Shown here piece after piece: positions 17,072 through 26,534 of a stretch of 64,000 nt of DNA. The notes under the pieces are model-generated. The model saw only the letters and a program-made list of their open reading frames with translations. It was not told the DNA's origin and searched no databases. The stretch is from Anaerolineae bacterium. Its GTDB lineage: Bacteria > Chloroflexota > Anaerolineae > Aggregatilineales > Phototrophicaceae. The position numbers and the translations under genes were made by a program. Numbering within the stretch: the stretch's first letter is position 1; each line of letters starts with the position of its first letter. Where the stretch lies: assembly GCA_022820665.1 (NCBI GenBank), contig JAJEFB010000020.1, positions 1 to 64,000 on the forward strand. The letters run 5' to 3'.

Positions 17072-18508
17072 ATGAAGAAGCGCTTTACCTTTATACTCGT
17101 TATCGCAATCGCGCTGCTGGCCAACATGAGCTTGGTATCGGCGGACATGCACGGTTGGTGGGCCGAGGCCGCTGCGCCATACGCGGGCGCGACCATCCGT
17201 GGCGTATCCGAGAGCACGCCGCCGTCGAATTACGTGGCTGATGTCTTGGCGGCGCAATTCACCGAACTGACCGGCATCAATGTCGAGTTTGAAACGACCT
17301 CTTGGGATCAGATGTATTCCAAGGCGATCAACGACATGGAAGCCAACACCGGCATTTACGACTTCGTCTATATTGAGCAAGACATCATCTACTCCTACCT
17401 GGCGCAGGATTACCTGGTGAATTTGACCCAGTTCGCCGCCGACAACCCGGATCTGGCTTACGAAGGTTACGATGAGAGCGCCTTCACCAGCTTCGCCGAT
17501 TACTTCAAGAACGCTGACGGCGATCTCTTCGGCGTGCCTATGGAAGCCTTCGTCAAGGTCTACCTGTATCGCAAGGACCTCTTCGAGGATGCCGATATCA
17601 TGGCTGCCTTTGAAGAAGAGTACGGCTATCCGCTGGCGCCCGCCGAGAACTTCGATCAATACCGTGACAACGCCATGTTCTTCACCGCTTACGGCGAAAA
17701 CATGGATATGGACCTCTGGGGCACCACCGTTCAGGGCTCGACCGGGCATCCAGCCTCGACCTACGAATTCCTCGAATCCATCGGTCCCTCCTTCGGCTTG
17801 TACAACTGGGGCATCAACCTGGATGCCGGCTCGGCAATGAGCGCCAACGGCGGCGCGCTGGATGGCGATACCGCTGTTGAGGCTTTGACCTTCTGGCTGA
17901 GCATGCTGCCCTTTGCGCCGCCCGAAGCCACGTCCAGCACCTGGGACGAGGTCGCGTCCAGCTTTGCCGCGGGACGTGCCGCGCAAGGTTGGGTCTACGG
18001 CGAGAACGCCGCCTGGATCGCTACGGATGAGAGCCGCTCGGCTGTCACTGGCAACGTTGGCGTACGCCTACCAGTCACCGCGCCTGGCGTCATCGAAGCC
18101 GCCGAGATGGGCGACGGCTACATCGGCTACTACGATGGCGGCGCTTTTGGCGTGCCGCATTCGTCGCGTAATAAAGAAGCCACCTTGCTCTGGCTGCAAT
18201 TCATCGGTCAGTCGTCGGTGCAAGCGGAATGGGCTGCCGCAGGCGCGCGCATCACGCATACAGCCACCTTTGACGATCCCTTGATCGCCGAGCAGGACGC
18301 CAAGGTAGACGGCTACTACACGCTACTGGAAGAACAGGGTCCGCTCTTCGCTGGCGCGCCGCCCTTCCCCTTCCACGCGCAAGTACGCGAAGTCATTGAT
18401 CCCTTCATTCAACGCGCGATCCTGGGCGAGTTGAGCCCGGCCGACGCCTTGTCGCAAGCCGCAGCCGCCGTTGATGAAGAATTGTCTCGCCTCGGCTACG
18501 GGATGTAA
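17072..18508 (+). CDS. Sugar ABC transporter substrate-binding protein (family 1)
   Basis: 478 residues from the ATG at 17072, preceded by GGAG. The N-terminus [20 protein letters not shown] is a signal peptide with cleavage probably after the Val-Ser-Ala. The mature protein has the family 1 extracellular solute-binding pattern: an initial [13 protein letters not shown] strand, the [19 protein letters not shown] region, then a long C-terminal lobe with [18 protein letters not shown]. It should capture an oligosaccharide or monosaccharide outside the membrane and deliver it to the two permeases encoded downstream. Linkage to xylA/xylB suggests a pentose or pentose-containing sugar, but this is inference from position. 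Confidence 0.88.
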   Translation: MKKRFTFILVIAIALLANMSLVSADMHGWWAEAAAPYAGATIRGVSESTPPSNYVADVLAAQFTELTGINVEFETTSWDQMYSKAINDMEANTGIYDFVYIEQDIIYSYLAQDYLVNLTQFAADNPDLAYEGYDESAFTSFADYFKNADGDLFGVPMEAFVKVYLYRKDLFEDADIMAAFEEEYGYPLAPAENFDQYRDNAMFFTAYGENMDMDLWGTTVQGSTGHPASTYEFLESIGPSFGLYNWGINLDAGSAMSANGGALDGDTAVEALTFWLSMLPFAPPEATSSTWDEVASSFAAGRAAQGWVYGENAAWIATDESRSAVTGNVGVRLPVTAPGVIEAAEMGDGYIGYYDGGAFGVPHSSRNKEATLLWLQFIGQSSVQAEWAAAGARITHTATFDDPLIAEQDAKVDGYYTLLEEQGPLFAGAPPFPFHAQVREVIDPFIQRAILGELSPADALSQAAAAVDEELSRLGYGM

Positions 18509-18528
18509 GCCACATATCTAAGATTTCG

Positions 18529-18556
18529 ATCAGGGTGACTGTTCAGTCACCCTGAT
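18529..18556 (+). terminator. Hairpin between binding protein and permease genes
   Basis: ATCAGGGTGACT and AGTCACCCTGAT pair perfectly (12 bp) around a GTTC loop, starting 20 bp after the binding-protein stop and 25 bp before the permease start. Such intercistronic hairpins in ABC operons are known to raise the ratio of binding protein to permease; the role here is inferred. Confidence 0.75.
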
Positions 18557-18581
18557 TTGTCATTACGTCAGGATTCAAATA

Positions 18582-19454
18582 GTGCGTAATCCCCGGACAG
18601 GCTGGCTGTTGCTCAGCCCGACATTGATCATTCTACTTATATTTGGCTTTGCGCCCTTCTTGTACGTCTTGTTCGTCGGCTTCAACCAGTGGAATGTCTT
18701 TTCCGCCGACGATGGTCTTGTTTTCAACGGTTTGGACAATTTTCGGCGCTTGGTCTTTGACGATGACTTTCTTCATTCAGTGGGCTTGACCGCGCGCTTC
18801 GCTATCTTCGCCATCGGCAGCGAGATCATTCTCGGCTTCGTGCTGGCGCAAATGCTGACGCGCAACTTCCCCGGAAAATCGCTCTTTCGCATCATCCACA
18901 CCTTGCCCTTGATGGTGGCGCCGATCGCCGTTGGCGCGATTTGGCGCTTGCTCGTCATTCCTGGCTTTGGTCCGGTGCCCTTCTTCCTCGATCGTTGGTT
19001 CGATCTTAAATATCAGATTGGCAGCTATCCCGACCAAGCCTTGTGGACCTCAGTGATTATGGATGTCTGGCATTGGACGCCCTTTGTCACACTGACCATG
19101 CTGGCGGGTCTGTCCGCGATTCCCAAAGAGCCGGTGGAACAAGCGAAGGTCGACGGCGCCAGCCGCTTTCAGGTCTTCTGGTATGTCACCTTGCCTTTCT
19201 TGCGTCCCGTCTTGCTGACGACGGTGTTCATTCGCATCATGGACGCGATTCGCACGGTTGATGAAGTCTGGATGCTGGCCGGCGGTGGACCCGGCACCCG
19301 CTTCACCGGCATCTACATTTGGCGTGTGGTATTCCCGCGGACAGACTACGGCTACGGCTCCTCCATCTCGCTCATCACGCTCTATTTGACCATCGTCCTG
19401 TGCTGGCTGCTCTTCATCGCGATTTCCGGGCGGCGCAAAGGAGAGGTCGAATGA
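18582..19454 (+). CDS. Sugar ABC transporter permease (MalF/UgpA-type)
   Basis: 290 residues from a GTG with AGGA 9 bp upstream. Six hydrophobic segments are visible, the first at WLLLSPTLIILLIFGFAPF. The cytoplasmic EAA-like loop that docks the ATPase is at about residues 195-215 (EQAKVDGASRFQVFWYV, then LPFLRPVL). It is the first of a heterodimeric permease pair. It is followed by a gap holding a palindromic repeat, then the second permease. No ATP-binding subunit is encoded in this operon, so a shared ATPase elsewhere is likely. Confidence 0.92.
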   Translation: MRNPRTGWLLLSPTLIILLIFGFAPFLYVLFVGFNQWNVFSADDGLVFNGLDNFRRLVFDDDFLHSVGLTARFAIFAIGSEIILGFVLAQMLTRNFPGKSLFRIIHTLPLMVAPIAVGAIWRLLVIPGFGPVPFFLDRWFDLKYQIGSYPDQALWTSVIMDVWHWTPFVTLTMLAGLSAIPKEPVEQAKVDGASRFQVFWYVTLPFLRPVLLTTVFIRIMDAIRTVDEVWMLAGGGPGTRFTGIYIWRVVFPRTDYGYGSSISLITLYLTIVLCWLLFIAISGRRKGEVE

Positions 19455-19481
19455 GGCGAAAACGCAGCGACTTGTGGCGAA

Positions 19482-19509
19482 GCGGGCGACTCGCCGAGTC
19501 GCCCCTACC
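19482..19509. repeat. Palindromic GGGCGAC repeat inside the sugar operon
   Basis: GCGGGCGACTCGCCGAGTCG followed by CCCCTACC. The arms GGGCGACTCG and CGAGTCGCCC are exact reverse complements. It lies in the 91-bp gap between the two permease genes and belongs to the same family as the repeats at 48511, 49421, 49553 and 50401, here in inverted orientation. Confidence 0.7.
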
Positions 19510-19545
19510 GGGTGATGAGACGGCGCGGCACAAGGGAAAAGTCAA

Positions 19546-20400
19546 ATGACGACTACCTTGCGGCAGCGCGTTTGGCGTCTCTTCGTGACTTACGGCTTCT
19601 GGATCTTCACGACCATCGTGACGCTGCTGCCGATCTGGTGGATGTTTGTCGTGTCCATGCGCAGCCGCGTGGAGCTATTCGGCAGGCCCAACCTGAGCCT
19701 CAGTCGATTCTTCGTCGAGAATTACAGCAACGTGCTGACAGACAGCGCGTTCCAGCGCTATATGACCAACTCGGTGGTGGTATCGACCAGCAACGCCCTG
19801 CTGGTGATGGGGCTGGCGCTCCTGGCGACCTATGCCCTGTCGCGTTACAAGCTGACGGGCCGGGACAATATCTTCTTCTGGCTGATTACCAACCGCATGG
19901 CGCCGCCAGCTGCTTTCTTGCTGCCGCTGTACATCATGTTCACGCGGACCTTTCGCCTGGGCGACTGGACACTCTACGATACGCAGATCGGCTTGATCCT
20001 GCTCTACTGCGTCTTCAACTTGCCCTTCGCCATCTGGCTGCTCAAGGGCGTGATTGATGGCATCCCGATTGAATTGGATGATGCGGCGATGATTGATGGC
20101 GCGGGATTGTGGGGCGTATTGCGTCACGTGATTATCCCCTTGGCGGCGCCGGGTCTGGCGGTTACCGGCATCTTGAGTTGGGTCTTTGCCTGGAACGAAT
20201 ATCTCTTCGCGGCCAACCTGACCAGTGTACAAGCGCGCACGATCACCACCGGCTTGGCGGAATTCGTAACAGTGACCGGCACCAATTGGGGCGAATTGGC
20301 GGCGATGTCGATGCTGACCTTGATACCATCGGCGATCATCGTGATCGTCGCGCAGCGTTACATTGTCATGGGTTTGACCTTTGGCGCGGTCAAGGAATAA
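19546..20400 (+). CDS. Sugar ABC transporter permease (MalG/UgpE-type)
   Basis: 284 residues with six hydrophobic segments and the EAA loop near residue 180 ([20 protein letters not shown] followed by IPLAAPGL). It pairs with the preceding permease to form the membrane channel of the importer. The last residues FGAVKE are typical of this subfamily. The next gene starts 4 bp after its stop, so translation is probably coupled. Confidence 0.93.
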   Translation: MTTTLRQRVWRLFVTYGFWIFTTIVTLLPIWWMFVVSMRSRVELFGRPNLSLSRFFVENYSNVLTDSAFQRYMTNSVVVSTSNALLVMGLALLATYALSRYKLTGRDNIFFWLITNRMAPPAAFLLPLYIMFTRTFRLGDWTLYDTQIGLILLYCVFNLPFAIWLLKGVIDGIPIELDDAAMIDGAGLWGVLRHVIIPLAAPGLAVTGILSWVFAWNEYLFAANLTSVQARTITTGLAEFVTVTGTNWGELAAMSMLTLIPSAIIVIVAQRYIVMGLTFGAVKE

Positions 20401-20404
20401 GACG

Positions 20405-20614
20405 ATGCAAGAGCAGCAAGAGCAGCGGGAGAAGAAAGAAATCGGCGGCTTCCTGCCCTTTCATACCAACGCCTTCGACCGTGTCTTCATCAGTGTCGTG
20501 ATCTTGATCGGGATCCATTTGCTCTGGCTGCGTTTTATGGAAGCGGCGCTGCCCATAGAAGTGGCGACGGTGATTTCGCTCGTGATTGGGTACTATGTCG
20601 TGCGCAGAGGGTGA
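20405..20614 (+). CDS. Small membrane protein at the end of the sugar operon
   Basis: 69 residues from the ATG 4 bp after the permease stop. A charged N-terminus (about 20 residues, rich in Gln and Glu) is followed by two hydrophobic segments (about residues 28-45 and 50-65) and a basic end VRRG. No signal peptide. Tight linkage suggests a small accessory subunit or stabiliser of the importer. I do not know a named family for it. Confidence 0.6.
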   Translation: MQEQQEQREKKEIGGFLPFHTNAFDRVFISVVILIGIHLLWLRFMEAALPIEVATVISLVIGYYVVRRG

Positions 20615-20759
20615 GTATCGTCTTCATTCAAAAAATAGCGTTAAGATCGCTTAGTTGGCTATGTGGCCCCATAGAATACTTCTTGCCTTCAGATTTAAGT
20701 AGTTTAGGGTCGGTAGTTTTCTTTACTCCAAACATATTCCTGTGAGCGGATATCTATAA

Positions 20760-21590
20760 ATGAGCAGTGGCGATTCGACTGAAACGCTAATTGACAATAG
20801 AGTCTTAGTGCATAGTCTCGGTGTGCTGTCAAAAGATTATTGTGTTATAGGCAAAATCGACGACCTTTTCCTTTATGCCGGCGCAGAAAGGAATTGGAGA
20901 TGCGAGTTTCGACAAGAAGGCAGCAGCCAGCGAGTTCACAGGGTAACCGAATGGGTCGCAGGCATCAGAAAGAATGCATCCCTAGAAGCTGCTGACAGAA
21001 TAATGCGGAGCTATGCGGAACTATTGTTAAGAGATATAAATGTGGATACAGTAGAAACCTATTTGGTTCAGCAAGCGCTCGACGGTCACCACTCGACCGA
21101 CAGTGCAAGTGCATTTCCTACCAGCGTGATTCCGACAGATGTTCATCAATTGCTTGAGCGCGTCATCAAAGGTTTGCCACGCGCAATATACCCATTCCGA
21201 AACAGACGAAAGAACAAAGTCGCTATCGAGTTCTCAGATGAGTATGATGTTCAAGACCTCTTCTATACACTGTTGCTGCCATGGGTAGACGATATACGAG
21301 CCGAAGAGCATACGCCAAGCTTTGCGGGTTCGAGCGCACGCCCCGATTTTGAGCTACGTGCGCACAGTATAATATGTGAGTTAAAATACATTCGTGACAG
21401 GTCGCATGCTAAGAAGGTTTGCGACGAACTCCTCGTAGACATTTCCCGCTACGGAGAGACAGGCGATTGGCAGACACTTTACATAATCATTTACGATCCA
21501 GGTAAACACTTACGCAATCCGGCAGGTGTAAAGGCAGATCTTGAATCCAAAAGTGACAAGTTGGAAATCAAGACGTACATTCTTCACTAG
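20760..21590 (+). CDS. Stand-alone PD-(D/E)XK nuclease-domain protein (DpnII/MboI-like C-terminus)
   Basis: 276 residues. The C-terminal third carries a nuclease core: SSARPDFELR (Asp about 196) followed by IICELKYIRD (Glu 207, Lys 209), then LLVDISRYGETGDWQTLYIIIYDPGKHLRNP. This pattern matches the C-terminal REase domain seen in DpnII/MboI-like proteins and many orphan defence proteins. The N-terminal 180 residues are not recognised and could sense a target. No methyltransferase is adjacent, so this is not a classical R-M pair. The gene is AT-rich relative to the flanking sugar operon and the sulfatase and looks acquired. Role in DNA cleavage or defence is inferred. Confidence 0.65.
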   Translation: MSSGDSTETLIDNRVLVHSLGVLSKDYCVIGKIDDLFLYAGAERNWRCEFRQEGSSQRVHRVTEWVAGIRKNASLEAADRIMRSYAELLLRDINVDTVETYLVQQALDGHHSTDSASAFPTSVIPTDVHQLLERVIKGLPRAIYPFRNRRKNKVAIEFSDEYDVQDLFYTLLLPWVDDIRAEEHTPSFAGSSARPDFELRAHSIICELKYIRDRSHAKKVCDELLVDISRYGETGDWQTLYIIIYDPGKHLRNPAGVKADLESKSDKLEIKTYILH

Positions 21591-21671
21591 GTCACAGGCG
21601 TACAGATGAGACCAAAGTGTATCTAGATTGCAGCAAAGACAGATGTTCTGAATGACCGTTCGCTACTGATC

Positions 21672-23405
21672 TCAAGCCCCCGACACTCGTGGCATCCAAA
21701 GCGGCTCCATGCCCCAGCGGCTGAATAAGAGCGCGCGCGTCATATCCGCGCGCGCCTGAGCAAAGCCTGGCTCGTCCCACAGGTTCCGCGTGAGCGCCGG
21801 GTCAGCGCTCAGATCGAAAAGCTCGTAGCGGTCCCTTGCCGCATCAAAGTTAATCCGGTATCTCCCCTTGTTGGCGCTCTTCAGGTACATCGCCGCCGAC
21901 TTGTTAGGCAAGCGCAAACTGTCGTCGCTCAGCGGCTCCTCCTTGAGCATCTCGGCGCGCAGCATGGCTTCTGTCAAGCGGGCGCGCAAGTCTCTGTCGT
22001 TGTAGAGGTTTGAGACTTCGCCGGGGTCATCGCGCAGGTCGTAGATTTCGCCGTAATCGCGATTGAAATACAGCGTGAGTTTGTAGCGATCGTCGATATA
22101 AGTCTTCAAGTGCAGCGTCGTCGGCTGATGGCGGTTTTCCACTATGACATGGTCTCTGGCATCAGATTCGTCGCCGATCCAGACGGCTCGTTGATCGACG
22201 CCGGTCATCTCTTCCGGTATGTCGATGTCGCAGAAGCTGAGGAAGGTGGGGGCATAATCAACCAGCGCCTGCAAGCTGTGGCTGATGCGTCCTGCGGGTA
22301 TCTGGCCGGGCAGGCGCGCGATCATGGGCACGCGGATGCCATCGTCGTAATGAAATGCGCCTTTGGCGACCAGCCCGTGCTGGCCGAAATAATGACCGTG
22401 ATCGCTGGTGAAGACGACCAGGGTGCTCTCGGCTAAACCAAGTTGATCGAGGTGGTCGATGATCTCTCCGATGTATTTGTCCATGCAACTAATCATGCCA
22501 TAGTAGCAAGCGATGTCCTGCGCCAGTTCATGCCGGTCGTGCAGATGGGAATGAAAACCGTGGCAGCCGCTGCCATTGGCTTCCTGCCAAGCCGAGAAGT
22601 CGGGATTCGAGGTCTGTGTCAAACCCAGGTGCGGCGGGTTATTGTCGTGTTCGCCCGGCGAAAGCGCGGGCACGGTAATGTCCGCTGGATCGACCATGGT
22701 ATCCCAGGGTTCGGGCGCCAGGTACTTCGGGTGCGGATCGAAGAAGCTCGCCCAGAGGAAAAACGGCTGCTCCTGGTCTCGGTATTCCGAGATTAGAGCC
22801 TTGCTGCGTTCGGCGATCCAGGCGTTATAGTGAAATTGTTCGGGGATGAGCCATTTGCGTCGCTGTTCGACGACATGACCTGTCGGTTCCAGGAAATAGT
22901 CGCGCCAATTGAGCAAGCCCTTTTCTTCCATCCAAAGGGCATAATGCTGTCCGACATGAGCTTCGTCGGTGTGGTTGCGCGCCAGTTCAACATGGTCGAA
23001 GCCGTAAAATGGACCGTCGAAGTCCCCCCAGAAGTCGAGATCTTGCAGGATGGGATAAGATTCCAGCGAGGGATACTCCTCCGTGGACTGCAGGGGCTGG
23101 AAATGCGCCTTGCCGACCAGAGCCGTCCGATATGCAGCGGCTTGGAGATGCTCGCCCAGGGTCGCTTCGCTTTCGGGCAGTTTTGTGCCCAGCGAGTAGG
23201 CGCCGTGCTGGGATGGGTATTTGCCGGTGATCATGCTGCTGCGGGTCGGCGTGCAGGTGGGGTTGGGACAATAGGCGCGCGTGAAGGCCGTGCCTTGCAT
23301 GGCGAGCTTGTCCAGCGCCGGCGTTTGAACTTCCGGGTTGTTTTGTCCCAGCGTACGCCAGTGCTGCTGATCGGAGGTGATCAAAAGGATGTTCACTTTC
23401 GACAT
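21672..23405 (-). CDS. Sulfatase (formylglycine-dependent arylsulfatase family)
   Basis: 577 residues from the ATG at 23405, which begins MSKVNILLITSDQQH, the standard start with the metal-binding Asp. The Cys-x-Pro-x-Arg motif needed for formylglycine formation is CTPTR at residues 51-55 within PNPTCTPTRSSMITG. A second metal site is seen in FTSDHGHYFGQHG. No signal peptide is evident, so it may be cytoplasmic. It should hydrolyse sulfate esters, perhaps of sulfated sugars. The longer frame to 23696 overlaps rarA and is rejected. A separate sulfatase-maturing enzyme was not seen in the window. Confidence 0.92.
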   Translation of the reverse strand: MSKVNILLITSDQQHWRTLGQNNPEVQTPALDKLAMQGTAFTRAYCPNPTCTPTRSSMITGKYPSQHGAYSLGTKLPESEATLGEHLQAAAYRTALVGKAHFQPLQSTEEYPSLESYPILQDLDFWGDFDGPFYGFDHVELARNHTDEAHVGQHYALWMEEKGLLNWRDYFLEPTGHVVEQRRKWLIPEQFHYNAWIAERSKALISEYRDQEQPFFLWASFFDPHPKYLAPEPWDTMVDPADITVPALSPGEHDNNPPHLGLTQTSNPDFSAWQEANGSGCHGFHSHLHDRHELAQDIACYYGMISCMDKYIGEIIDHLDQLGLAESTLVVFTSDHGHYFGQHGLVAKGAFHYDDGIRVPMIARLPGQIPAGRISHSLQALVDYAPTFLSFCDIDIPEEMTGVDQRAVWIGDESDARDHVIVENRHQPTTLHLKTYIDDRYKLTLYFNRDYGEIYDLRDDPGEVSNLYNDRDLRARLTEAMLRAEMLKEEPLSDDSLRLPNKSAAMYLKSANKGRYRINFDAARDRYELFDLSADPALTRNLWDEPGFAQARADMTRALLFSRWGMEPLWMPRVSGA

Positions 23406-23446
23406 GATCCTTTGTTGGTCGACGATGGCCAAAGGCGCTGTCAACG

Positions 23447-24667
23447 CTATTGCCGATAATATCGCTTGCCCTTGATCGCTTCCGGCAACATGCTCTCGTC
23501 GGTATAAGCACGGTAGCCTTCGCCGTAACCCAGTTCCTTCATCAATTGCGTGGGCGCGTTGCGGATATGCAGCGGGATTGGCAAGTTCCCGCGTTCCTTG
23601 ACATCGTCCAGGGCGCTGAAATAGGCGTCCCCGGCGGCGCGGTTCTTGGTCGCGCAAGCCAGATAGACGACGCCGTGCGCCAGATTGAATTGGCATTCGG
23701 GCAAGCCGATGGTCTCAACGGCGCGGAAGACCTCATTGGCCACGCTGAGCGCCGACGAATCAGCCATGCCGATATCTTCGCTGGCGAAGATGACCATGCG
23801 GCGAGCGATGAACTTGGGATCTTCGCCGCTGTCGACCATGCGCGCCATGTAATAGAGCGCCGCATCGACATCGCTGGCGCGCATGCTCTTGATGAAAGCG
23901 CTGATGGTGTTGTAGTGCTCCTCGCCGGTTTTGTCGTAGCGCAAGTGCTTGGATTGCAAGGTCTCGCGCAAATGCTCGACGCCGATGCGCCTTTCGCTGT
24001 ATAACCGCGCGGCATTCTCCAACAGATTGAGCGCGGCGCGGGCGTCGCCATTGGCGTAATTCGCCAGAAAATGGACGGCGTCCCCCTCAATTTCGACGCC
24101 CAGCGCGGCGGTTCCGCGGGCGATGATTCGCTCAATCTCCCCCTGTGTCAGCGGATTGAGCGTGAAGATCTGCATACGCGACAGCAGCGCGGAAATGACT
24201 TCGAAGCTGGGATTCTCGGTGGTGGCGCCGATGAGGATGATGGTGCCGTCTTCGACATAAGGCAGCAAGAAATCTTGCTGGGCTTTGTTGAAGCGATGGA
24301 TCTCGTCCAGAAACAGGATGACGCCCTCGGGCGGACCGTCCTGGTCGGGCGTGTCAAAGAGCGCCATCTGCGCATTGGCGTTCTTGCCCGGCGCTCTGAC
24401 CGTTTCGACGATCTGACGCAGTTCCGCTTTTCCAGCCGAGACCGCGGAGAGGTTGTAGAAGGGCTTGTCCGCCACAGCGGCGATCATGCGGGCCAGCGTG
24501 GTCTTGCCGACGCCCGGCGGACCCCAGAAGATCATGCTGGGGATGGTCCGCCCCTGCAGGACGCGGTAAAGCGGTTTGTCGACGCCGACCAGGTGCCCCT
24601 GGCCGATGAAGCCGGAAAGATCGCGCGGGCGAATGCGTTCGGGCAGTGGCGCGGGTGGCTGGCGCAT
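23447..24667 (-). CDS. rarA: Replication-associated recombination protein A (AAA+ ATPase)
   Basis: 406 residues from the ATG at 24667 (MRQPPAPLPERIRPRDL), a normal RarA/MgsA/WRNIP1 length. Walker A is GPPGVGKTT (about residue 49), Walker B is ILFLDEIHRFN, and sensor 1 is IGATTENPSFE. The C-terminal tetramerisation domain is seen as RRMVIFASEDIGMAD and the GEGYRAYTDESMLPE tail. It acts at stalled replication forks. The gene ends 41 bp before the sulfatase start in the same direction. Confidence 0.95.
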   Translation of the reverse strand: MRQPPAPLPERIRPRDLSGFIGQGHLVGVDKPLYRVLQGRTIPSMIFWGPPGVGKTTLARMIAAVADKPFYNLSAVSAGKAELRQIVETVRAPGKNANAQMALFDTPDQDGPPEGVILFLDEIHRFNKAQQDFLLPYVEDGTIILIGATTENPSFEVISALLSRMQIFTLNPLTQGEIERIIARGTAALGVEIEGDAVHFLANYANGDARAALNLLENAARLYSERRIGVEHLRETLQSKHLRYDKTGEEHYNTISAFIKSMRASDVDAALYYMARMVDSGEDPKFIARRMVIFASEDIGMADSSALSVANEVFRAVETIGLPECQFNLAHGVVYLACATKNRAAGDAYFSALDDVKERGNLPIPLHIRNAPTQLMKELGYGEGYRAYTDESMLPEAIKGKRYYRQ

Positions 24668-24802
24668 GTCAATCTCGCCCCCATTCGGATGCCACGTGCA
24701 AAGAATCGACCCCATTCGTCGCGGTTGATTTTGCAGTGAGACAATCCAGCGGGGCCGCCAGAGAATGCTGCGGGCAAGCTTGCAAGACCACACTCAAAAG
24801 GA

Positions 24803-25291
24803 TCAACCTCGAATAATCTTCACGATCTGGTGCAGGTGATCGCAGTCGTGATAGGCGGTGAGAACGAGTTGGTCGTTGAGCGTGAAGCCGCCGCCGTCGG
24901 CATCGCGCCCCGGACGCTCCCAGAGCGCCGCGTCGTCCTCGGGCAAGGAGGCCAGAAGCGCGTGATAAGGGGCCCGGGCGCCCTTCCACTTTTCCAATAG
25001 ATCCAGCGCGTTCTGTTGGGCGTAGCCGGCTTCTAAGACCATTTCGTCTTGACTTTTGCCTGACGAAGGCGGAAGTTCGCTGCCCTCGGCCAGGGCGCGG
25101 GCGCGTTTCAGGAAGTAGGAATCGACATCGAACAGGTGACCGAGGACTTCGGATATCGTCCAGCCGTCGCCGCCGTCGCGCCGGTCGAAGGCGCCGGGGT
25201 CGGTGATGCTCGTGACGACTTGTTCAATGTTTACCGGGTTCTTTTCCATCGCCCATAATTGCCAGCGACGGTATCTGGAAAGCGCTTGCAT
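24803..25291 (-). CDS. DinB-like protein
   Basis: 162 residues with AAGGAG before the ATG. The four-helix DinB/YfiT pattern is visible: WTISEVLGHLFDVDSYFLKR (first metal His) and a C-terminal TAYHDCDHLHQI (second and third His). Members include thiol transferases and DNA-damage-induced proteins; many have no known reaction. Same direction as rarA, 135 bp upstream of its start. Confidence 0.85.
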   Translation of the reverse strand: MQALSRYRRWQLWAMEKNPVNIEQVVTSITDPGAFDRRDGGDGWTISEVLGHLFDVDSYFLKRARALAEGSELPPSSGKSQDEMVLEAGYAQQNALDLLEKWKGARAPYHALLASLPEDDAALWERPGRDADGGGFTLNDQLVLTAYHDCDHLHQIVKIIRG

Positions 25292-25410
25292 GAATCGCTC
25301 CTTTGGATGATTTGGGGCGAATTATAGCACAGTCAATGGCCGTCATGAAATTGACGTCGCAGTCTACGACAGCCGTCGGCTATTGCAATGCGTGTTCGGA
25401 GCTACGAACC

Positions 25411-25848
25411 CTATTGGCTGCGCGCCGCGTCGAGTATCGCCAAAGCCTTTCGGGCGATCGCTTCGGTGGGGTTGGCGCTGGTGCCGGGCGCGCGTTCCAT
25501 CAAGACCTCGAGGAAGAATTCGTCCATGACAAAGAGGGCGACCGATCCGTAAAGTCCGCGGCCGAGCACATGTGGCTTGGGGAAATCTTCAATCGTGTTT
25601 TCGTCTTCGATGCCCTCGCGGATGCCTTTGATTTTTTCGTAGTGCGCCATGGCGTCAGCGGCGCTGTCAAATTGACCGAATGTCATTTGAAAATTGTTCG
25701 CCATCTGGTCAATATAAGCGACGCGGATGGCGCGGCCATTCTGTATGTTGCGCGGCGTGCCAACGCCCTCGTCAAAGCGCGAGTAGTCCCGCCGCCATTG
25801 CGTGGTGGTGATGATCTCGTTGGGCAGGCTATCGAGGACAACCTGCAA
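25411..25848 (-). CDS. Uncharacterised protein related to the upstream lipoprotein
   Basis: 145 residues from a TTG start 9 bp after the lipoprotein stop. The region RGLYGSVALFVMDEFFLEVLME closely parallels GSGLYGSFALFQIDNYFVEV in the lipoprotein, and other positions also match, so the two genes share a duplicated domain. This copy has no signal sequence, so if the TTG is correct it would be cytoplasmic. An alternative is that it is a decayed second domain that once continued the lipoprotein. It is the last gene of the ribose-type ABC operon. Confidence 0.6.
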   Translation of the reverse strand: MQVVLDSLPNEIITTTQWRRDYSRFDEGVGTPRNIQNGRAIRVAYIDQMANNFQMTFGQFDSAADAMAHYEKIKGIREGIEDENTIEDFPKPHVLGRGLYGSVALFVMDEFFLEVLMERAPGTSANPTEAIARKALAILDAARSQ

Positions 25849-25857
25849 GGTATCTCT

Positions 25858-26532
25858 TCAACCGTCCTCTTCTTCCGGTCCGCTGGCGGCAGCTTCAAAG
25901 GCTTCGCGATTGCGCTCGAAGAATTTGATCGTCTCGCCGGCCAGCAGCTCTAAGGGGCTGACGGAGGTGGTGAAGATCTCCACATAGACCTCGACGAAGT
26001 AATTGTCGATTTGGAAGAGCGCAAACGAGCCATACAAGCCCGAGCCAAAGGCATTGGGCGTACTGAATGCGGCGTCTTCATCCAAGTCCACGTCCGCAGA
26101 GCGCAGCCCGCGCTTGCGCTCAAATTCGGCGGCCGCGGCGGCTTCATCGGCGAAGATGATGAAGTTGAGCAGCATACTACTGCCTTGCTGAGTGGTATAG
26201 GGGATAGCGCGCCCAATGGCTGGCCTGCGGATGCCGCGGATATTGCGCACTTCGGCGGTGCCACTATCAGTCACGCGCTTCCACTCTTCAACCGCCGGAA
26301 GCGGGTCGGGCAGCAGCGCAATCAGACGTTCCATGATGTCCACGTTGACTTCATATGGATCAATGAAATCGGCCGGCGGTGGCGTCGGCGACGGCGTCGC
26401 GGTCGGTTCCGGCGTTGGCGTCGGCGACGGCGTGATATCGAGCGTGTCAACCGGACGGCAAGCGGCGAATACCAGCGTAGTGATCAACGCCAGCGCCAAT
26501 AATCGAAACTGGTGCTGTGGATTTGGTCTCAT
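25858..26532 (-). CDS. Lipoprotein with Pro/Thr spacer, end of the sugar ABC operon
   Basis: 224 residues; the ATG lies 2 bp after the ATPase stop. The N-terminus is a lipoprotein signal (LALALITTLVFAACRP, lipidated Cys about 24). It is followed by a low-complexity Pro-Thr spacer (residues about 35-52) that would lift the domain from the membrane. The C-terminal domain (residues about 60-215) is shared with the next gene. I do not recognise the domain family. Tight linkage to the transporter suggests an envelope accessory protein. Confidence 0.75.
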   Translation of the reverse strand: MRPNPQHQFRLLALALITTLVFAACRPVDTLDITPSPTPTPEPTATPSPTPPPADFIDPYEVNVDIMERLIALLPDPLPAVEEWKRVTDSGTAEVRNIRGIRRPAIGRAIPYTTQQGSSMLLNFIIFADEAAAAAEFERKRGLRSADVDLDEDAAFSTPNAFGSGLYGSFALFQIDNYFVEVYVEIFTTSVSPLELLAGETIKFFERNREAFEAAASGPEEEDG

Positions 26533-26534
26533 GG

